A DNA stretch of 64,000 nucleotides from Anastrepha obliqua (Eukaryota > Arthropoda > Insecta > Diptera > Tephritidae), in NCBI RefSeq assembly GCF_027943255.1, contig NC_072895.1, positions 34,012,001 to 34,076,000 on the forward strand. Direction: 5' to 3'. The notes under the pieces were generated by a model. That model saw only the letters and a list, made by a program, of their open reading frames with translations, was not told where the DNA came from and ran no database searches. Below, in pieces: positions 1-9,342 of the stretch; the stretch's first letter is position 1; every line of letters begins with the position of its first letter. The position numbers were made by a program, and so were the translations under genes.

Positions 1-69
1 GGGATCAACTAAGTTTCATATCAGAGGTCAGATTCTCATTCAAGGCTTTGTTTTCTTTTTCATTAGCCC

Positions 70-205
70 AATAACCAGATATATATATATATACCTATAT
101 ATATATATACATAATTGGCGCATACACCCCTTTTTTGGGTGTTTAGCCGAGCTCCTCCTCCTATTTGTGGTATGCGTTTTGATGTTGTTTCACATAACCA
201 GACAT
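70..205 (-). repeat. 3' part of a tRNA-derived SINE, minus strand
   Basis: A TA-rich tail is followed by an ATAATTGGCGC-like end, a GGTGT block, GAGCTCCTCCTCC and a TTTGTGGTATGCGTTTTGATG block. The same order recurs at 5.05, 31.3, 37.6, 42.9 and 55.6 kb, where two copies carry a tRNA-like head. This copy lacks the head and is truncated near 205. Confidence 0.75.
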
Positions 206-349
206 ACTGAGTTATTTCGCCTTCTCACGTTTGCTCGCTCCCGAATGGATGTTCGGAAGTTACCCAGAGAAGAAGTTTCATATCATCACATAAACCTACT
301 TATCTTTTCACCAGTACTCCACCACAAATACTTGCAAAGGTATACAGTG

Positions 350-395
350 TAAAAAATTCAGTTTGTGTGGGAGGTGCCGCGCCCCCTTCCCCCAT
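350..395 (+). repeat. stray unit of the Helitron-type GGGAGGTGCCACGCC repeat
   Basis: The block TGTGGGAGGTGCCGCGCCCC matches the core of the 142-bp units at 36.47, 36.61 and 36.76 kb, inside the Helitron on the minus strand. It is probably a fragment of a related element. No ends are visible. Confidence 0.5.
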
Positions 396-399
396 CAGA

Positions 400-2756
400 T
401 GCATTTTTTTCATTATGGTACTGATACGCATTTTGCATAATAGATCTCTCTTGGTCGCAGTAGCCTAAATAATGGCGCAGATACTATTTCATCCTCCCCG
501 CCCATTCAATATACTCAGATCGCGATTGACATTTCATTGCTTTTTAAAAACAATGAACGAATAGGACTAAAAATATTGTCAAAGTTGAAAAAATTAAAAA
601 AAAAGCTACTTTCAACTTTAGATCGTTTTTTCAACAAAATAAGCAATACAAATTTTGAAACGTCTGCTTTTGGTCTTTTAAAATAAAGGTTTGAAAATTG
701 AAAAAAAAAATTAGCAAAGTTATGAGTGACTGTTCACATGGACCTACTCAGATATTAGCTAACTAAAACCGGCGACGAAGAAAATCGGCATACAGCTGTT
801 CAACCAGAATAAAAGGTTAATCATACGCAGAGGTGCACATAAGTATGTTGGGGAAATGTACTAATATAACAACAAAAAAGAGAAGAAATCGAATTCGAGT
901 GCACGTAGACCGTGAAATTTCACAATGCTCCTCTATTTGAGCACACTGCGCACATGTAAATATGTATATGTGTGTATACATACAGACAAATATGTGCTTA
1001 GTAGAAATGCAACGTGTAAATAGCTTTCGAGGGAAAAAAAATACGACTGTATTCATGATGGCATTAATAAATAGGCGATGAGGGTAAATAAATTCAAATG
1101 TAAATAGGCCGAGAAGCAATGAGCTGGAAACAGATGTTGTAATTACACCTTTGGTTCATGCACCAAAAGGTACTTATACACCGGCACACGAAATAGGATA
1201 AGCCAAAAATTGTAAAAAATACAAAAAAAAATCAAAAACCAATACAGCCATGCTACATGGCACCGAGTAATCCAGTGAACACCAACCATAATCATAAAAA
1301 TTGTAATAACCAACTTGAATTCATAATTTAGGAGTTAGAACCGAATAAATTTGTATTAGCTCCAAATAAAAAGGAATGCGACTGAAAAGTTAGTAAACAA
1401 ATAAAAAAGTAACCATTAAGAACATCGTTTAATCAAATGGAAAATTTTCGGGATATTAAAATTTTTGCACGTGTGGTTGTAATTGTCTGCATTTGCATGT
1501 CCCTACAACATATGCACACATACATACATACACAAATATTTCTTTGCGATTATTTCACATGAAGGAGGTGTTTAAAGAGGAGAAGTCATGAGAATGGGGA
1601 TCATATTAAAATCCCATTGGATTTTAATTGACGGGAATTATACCTCAGTACACCACTCAATTGCCGATTACCCAGATTTTTGGAGAGCATTTCAATGGCG
1701 AGCAGACATACATACATAAGTTATCTTGTGCCTTGATTGGAATAATTGGGAGAGCGAAATTCTCGCTAAAATATGGGAAGCGTGAAATCAAGTATACGAA
1801 TTTGTGCAACAAAAACAACAATTTCGTAGAATTTCGGCGGAGAAGAAATTTTGAAAATGTAGCGATGTGAAATATTTGCATTCCAGCAAAGTTCTATGAG
1901 AAATTTTTCAGTAAATTACAAAAAAAAAATTCCAAGGTTATGTTGCCACTTAGACGAGGAATACAAATTTGGGTTGTATCCCTTAGAGGCGGATAAAAGA
2001 GGAAAGACAGGAGTGAAAGGAGAAACAGATGAAAGGAAAGGAAGGAGAGAATAGGGAAAACGCGGTTATGTTTGAGAGTTGCGGTAAACACAAATGATGA
2101 CTAAAAATGGCTGCCTTAACCGTTTAATCATAAAAATTCATTTCCTCGCCTTTTAAAATACTTCACTTTTTCCAATCTCTGCAGTATTTTTTATATCCGC
2201 TTCTTGGTATGATCACTCTCTTGCTATCACCTACAACGCTGCCATCAAATTTTGTTCTATGGGCTCAATAGTAGCGTACCTCGGTAAGCAAAAACAAAAA
2301 CCAAATTACTAGAAATTAACGCAATTTCGATAAAACTTGAAAAACAAATGTTCTACTAAAATTTCATGCGCATACACAAAAGCCTTTTAAAAATTCGAAT
2401 TCGAAGGTCAAATTTCAGCATTTCTATTTTGAGCTTTCGGTTCTTATTTCACTTTAGCAACTTTAGTAAAAACAGTCTGCCGGTAGTTGTCGGAATTTCT
2501 CCTAATTGAAGACAAATATGAAGAGTTGTTGTATTAGAATGAACAAATGCGCATCAGCTGCTCAATCGAAAAATTCTCCTTTATAACTCATACCAAGAAG
2601 CAGAGGGAGCGAGAAATGTATCAATCGACGCAAACATAACCCAATTAGGAGCCACAAATTGCCTGCTAAAGGCATACAATCTATATATAACTGTATAGGT
2701 CTGTATGTATCCGCGCACACCCTACAAGACAGCTGACTATAACAAAACTACTCATA
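400..2756. other. AT-rich stretch without a recognised gene
   Basis: Open frames are short and look random. Homopolymer runs and CATA-type microsatellite scraps (about 955-985 and 1510-1535) are present. At about 570-760 the spacing of TGTCAAAGTTGAAAAAAT and GTTCACAT..ACCTACT resembles the arms of the fold-back element at 53.08-53.28 kb, so a decayed relative may lie here. I see no gene or RNA. Confidence 0.5.
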
Positions 2757-2946
2757 TTACACTGCCCAACAGCATTTCTGATGATTGGGTTATGATACAT
2801 GTTTTTAGTCCAATTTTTAATGACAATTTCAAATCTGTAACTGAAATTCCTGTATCAGCTTTATATGACTCTATATGACACATTTGACTTTTTGTAATAA
2901 AACACTATGGATTTAAAGATTATTTTATTTTATTGCCTTCTTAAGT

Positions 2947-3207
2947 TTAAAAAATTTTTTTTTTATATGATTTCCTTGCTGAAGTTGAAGGCATAGAACT
3001 GTTGTTAGTGCTCCAACAACAGTCGGCCATCATGTGTGTGTTCCAGTAACCTTGATAGCGTTCCTCCATCGTACGAAGGTCCTGGTGGAATCGCTCGCCC
3101 TGTTCTTCGCTGAGATCCCCAAGATTGGCTTGAAAATAGTCCAGATGGTTGTGAAGAAAGTGTAACTTAATGCTCATATTACATCCAACCCTTTGAAAGT
3201 GACGCAT
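2947..3207 (-). pseudogene. C-terminal part of the CACTG-element transposase-like protein
   Basis: The 86 residues contain MSIKLHFLHNHLDYF, then LSEEQGERFHQDL and MADCCW. The same ordered motifs occur in the minus-strand fragment at 52.40-52.83 kb (HFLHSHLNFF, SDEQGERFHQE, YCWSLKR), so the two are copies of one family. The piece lies 3' of the N-terminal fragment on the same strand, as expected for one gene with its centre deleted. The acidic and histidine residues in EQGERFHQ could belong to a nuclease fold, but I cannot assign catalytic residues. Confidence 0.6.
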
Positions 3208-3344
3208 TAGTTGTTAGACGTTTTGTTCTCTTCTGCGATAGTAAGAAATTTTAGTTTCTTTTGTGACTAAGTTTCTTTCTTTTAATCTAGACGCCAACAT
3301 TTCTGAACCAGTCTTTGACAGTCCCAGATATCTAATGAGGTCGC

Positions 3345-3854
3345 TTAAATCATCTTGGTTAAATGGTTTTGGTGTTCCCAGGTCACACTATCGCTATTGT
3401 CTGTTTTTGCTTCAAAATGTAAAGGTTCCTCCTGTGAAGCACCAGGTTGAGGTTCAGATGACATCGTAGGGTTCAAAACACGTCTATGTGCCGATCGTAT
3501 GGAAGGATATTCCCATTTGCCTCGATTTTTTCGGTTAATGCCAGTTATTTTTACCATACAAAAATAACAGTCGTCGTGGTGGTTCACAGGTTCAATCCAG
3601 ATCATAGCAGTTTCGTATCTAAATTTATTCCTTTTCTTATTCGTCCACAAACGTAGAAACTCAACGCACGTTTTGCATACCTTTTGTGGAATCCAAGGCT
3701 TATTTTTCATTTCCATTGGGTGACCGAAGTAATTTTTGTACGCCTCATTTACGAACGATGTCACATTTAAACGGTTTTCTTCAAACATATACTCTCCGCA
3801 AATAAAACAAAAACTATTCCGGTCATTTATACAAACTCGTCTTGACGATGCCAT
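3345..3854 (-). pseudogene. N-terminal part of the CACTG-element transposase-like protein
   Basis: About 169 residues remain open from a methionine at 3854. Cysteine pairs suggest zinc binding: CFICGEY near residue 17 with CKTC near residue 60, then CYFCMV near residue 97. The stretch ITGINRKNRGKWEYPS followed by SAHRRVL is a motif I recall from an uncharacterised multicopy arthropod protein family. The frame runs toward the C-terminal piece at 2947-3207, but the large middle section is missing, so this is a deletion remnant. A transposase role is inferred from the flanking inverted ends and from the second copy in this window. No function is shown directly. Confidence 0.6.
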
Positions 3855-4099
3855 AACAAATATTATTAAGAAAACTTAATATTTGTTTAAATATTCGTCA
3901 ATTAACACTGAAATATAGTGATTTTTTTGTGATAGCTATAACTCGTAAACAAGAGCTGTTACAAAAAAAATGAGGGTATATTTAGAATCAGCGTTGTCAA
4001 ATTACGTTCTAGCCATGGGAAAGTACTGATAGTTTCCCTTTGTCAGTGTGATATTCTATCTCGCTTTGACCAATAGCAATTTCTTATAACTGAGAAATA

Positions 4100-5046
4100 A
4101 AGGGTGATTTTTTAAGAGCTATAGAAAATTTTTTCAAAGAACACACGTAAAATTCAGAAAAATGCATGAAATTTTTATTTAAATCGATAGTACAGTTCAT
4201 ATAATTTAGTGTTTGAAGATTATTTCATGCAAATGTTGACCGCGACTGCGCTTCAAATGATCCATCTGCTTAGTTCAATTTTGGCATACTCTTTCCAATG
4301 TTTCGGCCGGTTTCTCACATATAAATGCTTCAATGTTGTCTTCCAATGCGTTAATTGCAGCAGGCTTGTCTGAATAGACATGAGCTTTAACATAGCCCCA
4401 CATAAAATAATCTAAAGGCGTTATATCGCACGATCTGGGTGGCCAATTGACAGATCCCGGATGTGAAATAAAATGTTCACCGAACTCGCCTCTCAACAAG
4501 TACATTGTTACGCGTGCTGTGTGGCATGTCTTGCACCGTCTTGCTGAAACCACATCTCATGCAAGCCAAGCTCTTGCATTTTGGGCTAAAAAAAGTTGGA
4601 TATCTTTTCACGGTAGCGCTCACCATTCACAGTTACGTTACGATTCGCAGCATCTTTGAAGAAGTACGGTCCAATGATACCTCCAGCCCATAAACCGCAC
4701 CAAACTCTGACCTTTTCTGGATACATTGGTAGCTCTTGCAATTCTTCTGACTGATCTTCACTCCAAAATCGACAATTCTGCTTATTTACGTACCCATTGA
4801 TCCAAAAATGAGCTTCGTCGCTGAACACAATTTTTCGGTAAAAAAGTGAATCTTAAACTTTCTTAACAGAACACACATTTTTATAATAAAATTCAATGAT
4901 TTGCAAGCGTTGTTCGTTTGTAAGACGATTCAAGGTTAAATTATAGGCCAAACTGAAGATGTTTGACAGTTTGAAACAAAACACGAAACGTGCGTCGTCT
5001 GTTTAAACCAACTGTTTAAAAAGATAATAGCTAAAAAATCACCCGT
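4100..5046 (-). mobile_element. mariner of the DD41D (rosa-like) type, helix-turn-helix region deleted
   Basis: Terminal inverted repeats AAGGGTGATTTTTTA.GAGCTAT (left) and ACGGGTGATTTTTTAGCTAT (right, inverted) are flanked by TA on both sides. The element is about 950 bp because the DNA-binding part of the transposase is missing. A longer copy lies at 13.87-17.09 kb. A SINE tail starts directly at its right edge. Confidence 0.85.
4275..4960 (-). pseudogene. DD41D mariner transposase remnant
   Basis: Cut-and-paste transposase of the Tc1/mariner superfamily. The start region near 4900-4960 (residues resembling NEQRLQIIEFYY) is followed by a jump straight to SDEAHFWINGYVNKQN, so most of the helix-turn-helix domain is deleted. 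The first catalytic Asp is in SDEAHFW. The second lay in a QQDGATCH-type motif, here spoiled by a frameshift (CKTCHTARVT remains). The third is in DITPLDYF. In the aligned frame 41 residues separate the last two, hence DD41D. The C-terminal LERVCQN is followed by a stop. Several frameshifts make it non-functional. Confidence 0.85.
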
Positions 5047-5240
5047 TATATATATAATTGGCTATTACACCTTTTTGGGTGTTTGATCGAGCTCTTCCTT
5101 CTGTGGCGTGCGTCTTGATGTTAATCCACAAATGGCCGACTCCGAACGGCATTTTGGTGTTTCACAGAGATTCGAACCTACATTCTCTCTGAATTCCGAA
5201 TGGTAGTCACGCATCAATCCATTCGGCTACTGAGTTCCTA
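5047..5240 (-). repeat. tRNA-derived SINE, internally deleted, minus strand
   Basis: Read on the minus strand, the head has an A-box-like TAGCCGAATGG and a B-box GGTTCGAATCT about 55 bases apart, as in a tRNA-type RNA polymerase III promoter. The body follows, then the TTGGC end and a TA-rich tail. The middle of the body is missing compared with the copy at 55.6 kb. The tail abuts the mariner right end at 5046. Confidence 0.8.
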
Positions 5241-6439
5241 GACTCATTTGTGATCAACACATCAACCGCATCAACCCGTTTAGCTACGGCAGCCGCTTCT
5301 TTATGTAGTCTGTTTTTGTTTCTATTGCTAACAAGATATTCTTGTGTTGCTTTTGCCTGGAAATTTGGTTTAAATGTTTTATACAGAAATGAATTCGACA
5401 TTTGAAACAATTCTTTTAATTTCCGTAGCAATGAAAATACCGTTATTTTTTCCATTAACATTTGACATAAATTCTGCACATTGCTAATTTCGCTTAAAAA
5501 TGTATCAAAAAATTTCAAAATCTTTCGAAAAATTTGGGGTATGCAGCCCCTTGAGCTTTGGTGTAATAAAGTACAGGTTTTAAGTGGCTCAAAAATCGTA
5601 TTGATTTTTAGCAATTTTTTTGTTTTCTGACGACCTTGTGCATTTTCTCCATATGGGAATAACGAATGCTTGGAATTTTTTTGTAGAGGAGAAAACCAAA
5701 ATAAATTTCGCCTATCTGGATTACTGTGTACTGGAGTTGACATTAAATGCCTTAACTCCATTGGTTCGAATGCAAGAGAGTGTCCTATTGCTAACTTCAG
5801 CTACTTAACATTTTCATAGTGGTTGACATGCAAATGCATCTGCACAAAGTTATTATATCAGAAAAGTTAAATGAATATGTCAAAGCAGACGATTAAATTC
5901 CTGACATTGCACAACAAAATTGTTGAGTCATTAATACATGGAAACTTTTAAGAATATCACAGCAGAATGGCCATATTAGATTCTTGCAAAATTTATAGAA
6001 TGAAGCAATTTGCAGCTTGACATTGTATCTCCTTAACATTGTGTGGCTCATTGTGGGTGCTTCATTGCGCATGAGATTGTAACTATTCCGTCATGCATGC
6101 ACGTATGTATGTGTGTGTGTGTGTGTATGTGATTCGGCAAGAAGGGATGCATTTAAACGCAGACACGTTGAAGACACCCTGCAGGCAAACCTACAAGTTT
6201 TGAACTATTTTACTACCAGTTTCCTCTGCAACTCAAATTTTTTCGATGCCAGCAGCTGGTATTTTCAACAAAATTTCAATTCTCAAATTACGCATCGTAA
6301 TCACTCAGCTTGTGCTTTAGCCTTACGTTAGTTAATAAGTTAAATCATAATAGAAAAAAAATTTATTGAATTCAGCAGATTTAGACGTGGTGAAAAAGTG
6401 AATAAAAATTTATTCATAAAAGTTTCAAAAATATTTTTT
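5241..6439. other. no recognised gene
   Basis: A 184-residue minus-strand frame (5207-5761) runs into the SINE head and has no motif I know, so I leave it uncalled. A (TG)n microsatellite lies at about 6111-6128. Nothing else stands out. Confidence 0.5.
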
Positions 6440-6614
6440 GGTATTACTAAGTAAAATATATATATAAAATATTAATATATTAAATTTGTTGTCCGACTTG
6501 ATATTGTTTTTTAAAAAATTACTTAAAAATTTTATTTTGTCTGAAACTACAAAAAAAAAAAATTATAAATATTCGGATTGCAACAATAAAAACAGCAAGC
6601 ATAATACAATAATA

Positions 6615-7108
6615 TTAGTTTGGGGAAAAATAAATTCATTATTACGGCTTAAAACTGTTTTATGGTCGAACTTTAGCTACTGAGCGTTGCTATGACTACT
6701 AAAATGCCGGTTAACTTTTGTGATTTTATCAACATTTTCTTTGACATCAATAATGTCTGAACGGAATCGACGAAACCAAAATTGCACGTAATTAGCTGTT
6801 ACAGTATCGGCACCATAAACACCGTTTACAATTTCAGCGGCTTGGCTTGTATTTTCGCCTTTACCGAAGAAAAACTGCAAAGTGTACCGAATTCGAATTT
6901 TTTCTTTGTTGACTTCCATTGTTAACACCCTGTGACTCAGAACTGAATGGAACAACCAAAAACAGCAGAAGAATTTTTTAGTGTGAAATTTACACCTTGA
7001 CAACGAGCAATAACTTTGAATTGCTTGATCGATACTTCACGAGATTTACTTTACGATCACTGCAGCCATCTACCGAGAAAATAATGGATTTCTTTTTCTC
7101 TAAACTAA
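6615..7108 (-). mobile_element. 494-bp mariner deletion derivative
   Basis: Inverted ends TTAGTTTGGGGAAAAATAAA (left) and TTAGTTTAGAGAAAAAGAAA (right, inverted) are flanked by TA on both sides. Only the start of the transposase gene remains between them; the catalytic part is deleted up to the 3' end. Confidence 0.8.
6645..6919 (-). pseudogene. mariner transposase, N-terminal DNA-binding part only
   Basis: The start is the methionine of MEVNKEKIR at 6919, chosen because it matches the usual mariner start. The residues that follow (QFFFGKGENTSQAAEIVNG, then FWFRRFRSD) are the first helix-turn-helix of the mariner paired-like domain. A short linker deletion follows, then LKFDHKTVL of the second helix-turn-helix. 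The frame then runs into the 3' inverted repeat, so the catalytic domain is absent. Such a product could at most bind ends; it could not transpose. Confidence 0.8.
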
Positions 7109-7310
7109 TAGTTTATTACAAAGCAAAATATTCAAAAAAGTTATTGCTTATCCCTAAATTTGTGCTTTGACTTGATTTTGTTCTTAAAAATGAGTTATTT
7201 CAAAATTTTATTTTGTTTGAACCCAAAAAAAATAAAAATTAAAAAACAGTTATTAAATATTTGCCTAGCAACAATAAAAACAGCAATAAAAACAAAAATA
7301 AAATAATATT

Positions 7311-7781
7311 TGTTTCGCATACAGCTATTTTTAATCATTTACAACTGGTAACATTTTAGTCACTTAGTAACTAGTATAATTTCTTCCATTAAACACCATT
7401 TCCTGAATCAGAATCTCTGATGACTACAAAGATATGCATGTAGTTTGGCTTTGCCACACAAATTCCCACATGCATACGAGTATAAAGCACACATACTTGC
7501 ATGTATGTATTCATGTAAGTCTCAAGTCACTCTACGTTTGGTTCAAACAATGCAATTTCGCATTACTTGAATCACTGCTGTCAACAGCAGCATCACCAAA
7601 TGTGGGAAATAATATTTCAACTTAAGAAATGGATGCGTAGGAGTAAAACTTATGTGGAAAGATGTTAAATTTTTTATTAGCTCTGTAAGTTTCCTTTCGC
7701 TTGAGATATTACTTTAATTTTGCTACTATTTTGCAGACTTTGCCTGACACTAATATATACATACATACATACATACATACA

Positions 7782-7812
<31 letters not shown>

Positions 7813-8587
7813 GTAAGTGTGTATGCCCGAGTATTTCACATTTTGAGAGGGGAGAGAGTGGCCGGTTGGCCGAAGCACACCTTTCGGTGGCCAATCAGTG
7901 CTGTTTTTGTATTTACTTTAACGGTCGATTTCTCAATGTCCACATATGTATGTACATACATACATCTGTAAGTATGATAGTAAGTGTCTAAAAATAACTA
8001 AGTTTCACTTCCACTTTATGCGAGAGATGAGCGTTATGAATAATGTAAATTAACATAAGATAAATAAAAAAGATGTTGACTTTTAGGCGCTACCTCTTTT
8101 CGTAAATGTGCGACATTTCAAATACCAAAAAACTTTGCCGTTAGAGTGAACTCACAATAAATTGCAGTTATAATTAATAATTAATAAGTTTAAAAATCAA
8201 CTGTGGAAACGGAATTATTATTGGAATACTTTATTTGAAGTAAATATATTCATTAGGGTGGCGCACATTTTAATTTTTTTAATTACTATATTCTTAAAAT
8301 TACTGCTTTATTAAAGAAATTTGAATTATTTAATTTAATTAAATAAATAAATAAAATAAATATATAATAAGTTATCAATTTAAATTATTTAATATATTAA
8401 ATTAATTAAATTAAATTTACTTTAAAATCGAAATTGTTCGAGGTTTTCAGGAAAATATTTTTTTCTAATATTTTATTCATTGCAACAATCAATAACCTGA
8501 TATTTGTTTAAAGGTAAAAAACGCATTTTCCCCCAAAGAAATTCAACGTTAATTTTCCATGGCGTGGCATTAAGAAAACGACATTTT
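7311..8587. other. no recognised gene; AT-rich with a microsatellite
   Basis: The stretch 8270-8420 is almost pure A/T. Short frames at 7701-7991 only translate the microsatellite. Confidence 0.5.
7755..7812 (+). repeat. (ATAC)n microsatellite
   Basis: About 14 nearly perfect tetranucleotide units. Shorter tracts of the same kind occur at about 9372-9414, 9790-9815, 10190-10215, 10650-10670 and 10860-10900. Confidence 0.95.
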
Positions 8588-9342
8588 TGAAGTGAAACTT
8601 CTTGATGAGTGAGCGAGAATGGAGTGTAAAATTTCAAGACCATGCAACGTTTTGGGCATTTTCGTTCCGCGAGAGAGAAAAAAGCTATAACGTAGAGGAA
8701 GAGGAGAGAGAGAGCTATACCCTATATATATATCTTAGATACACGTTAGACTATTTTTGCCGAGTTTTTACTTGTGGTTGGTAATTTCTAGTGAGAAATA
8801 ACACTGCCTACTTATTGGCGCTTGTTTGTTGGCTCAAATTTGTAGGAAATATATTTTTGGTGCCTCTTTTTAGCGTTATATTTCCTTGGTGCCCAACAAA
8901 AAAAAACAGTGGGGCGTTTTTTGGCCCCAATTTTTTTGGCGTTTTTTTTTGTTGCCTACTTTTTGGCGCTTATTTCCGCTTCCTGCCTACTGCTTGTGCG
9001 TACTAAAAAGTGATATCCATTCCGGCGACGGATTTATTAGTAATGCCTTGCGGTAATTTGTGCCGTTGCTGCGGTCCTGGAATCGCTGCGTTTGTACGGG
9101 TGATAAACGCTCGGAGTAGTGTGCGTTGTTGCCACAGTTTGTGTCCGGCGTTTACCTACACCGGTCGACCCTTCTCCGTTTTTTGTAAATTTTATCTATT
9201 TGTATTCTCTGCAAATGTTGTGAATTTATTTAGATATATATTCTTTCTCTTTCTCTCTTTCTCATTCTCTCTCGGGTCTCTCCCACTTTCTTTGTCTGCC
9301 TTGCAAGTTTCACTTCTTGTTATGTGTACTACGCTACACGAA
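8588..9342 (+). mobile_element. non-autonomous Helentron-like element
   Basis: The 5' end TGAAGTGAAACTTCTT and following GAGCGAGAATGGAGTG match the 5' end of the coding element at 61358. The 3' end has a pyrimidine-rich run, AAGTTTCACTTCT and a hairpin (GTGTACTACGCTACAC), matching the order at 62.78-62.88 kb. The short terminal sequence is inverted at the two ends, which is known for Helentrons rather than canonical Helitrons. The 755-bp interior has no helicase; a more GC-rich block lies at 9010-9180. Confidence 0.6.

Larger units (their letters stand above)
2760..4048 (-). mobile_element. CACTG-ended DNA transposon (CMC/Chapaev-like), internally deleted
   Basis: The left end reads CACTGCCCAACAG and the right end, inverted, CACTGACAAAG. 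The flanks are TTA on the left and TGA on the right, an imperfect 3-bp target duplication. The interior holds two minus-strand pieces of one protein family. The fold-back element at 51.77-53.40 kb has CACTG ends, an exact TTA duplication and the same protein, which supports these boundaries. Placement in the CMC group (EnSpm/CACTA, Mirage, Chapaev) rests on CACTR-like termini plus a 3-bp target. It is inference, not a database match. Confidence 0.55.
6440..7310 (+). repeat. degenerate direct duplication flanking a mariner
   Basis: The segment 6440-6612 is repeated at about 7111-7310. Shared blocks in the same order are TATTAC.AAG.AAAATAT, GACTTGAT.TTGTT, AAAATTTTATTTTGT.TGAA and GCAACAATAAAAACAGCAA. 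The mariner derivative at 6615-7108 sits exactly between the two. Confidence 0.65.

Noticed and set aside
817..1119. 100-codon minus-strand frame
   Set aside because: Composition follows the local AT-rich and CATA-repeat sequence; no domain or conserved start seen.
5207..5761. 184-codon minus-strand open frame
   Set aside because: It runs through a SINE head and has no recognisable domain, codon pattern or homologous copy in the window.
7755..7812. Regular repeats considered as a CRISPR-like array
   Set aside because: Simple tetranucleotide microsatellite with no spacers, in DNA that is clearly from an animal.
7701..7991. Frames with Thr-Tyr-Ile-His repeats on both strands
   Set aside because: They only translate the ATAC microsatellite.
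9010..9190. More GC-rich patch considered as a host exon
   Set aside because: It lies between the matched ends of a Helentron-like element and has no clear splice sites or known protein motif.
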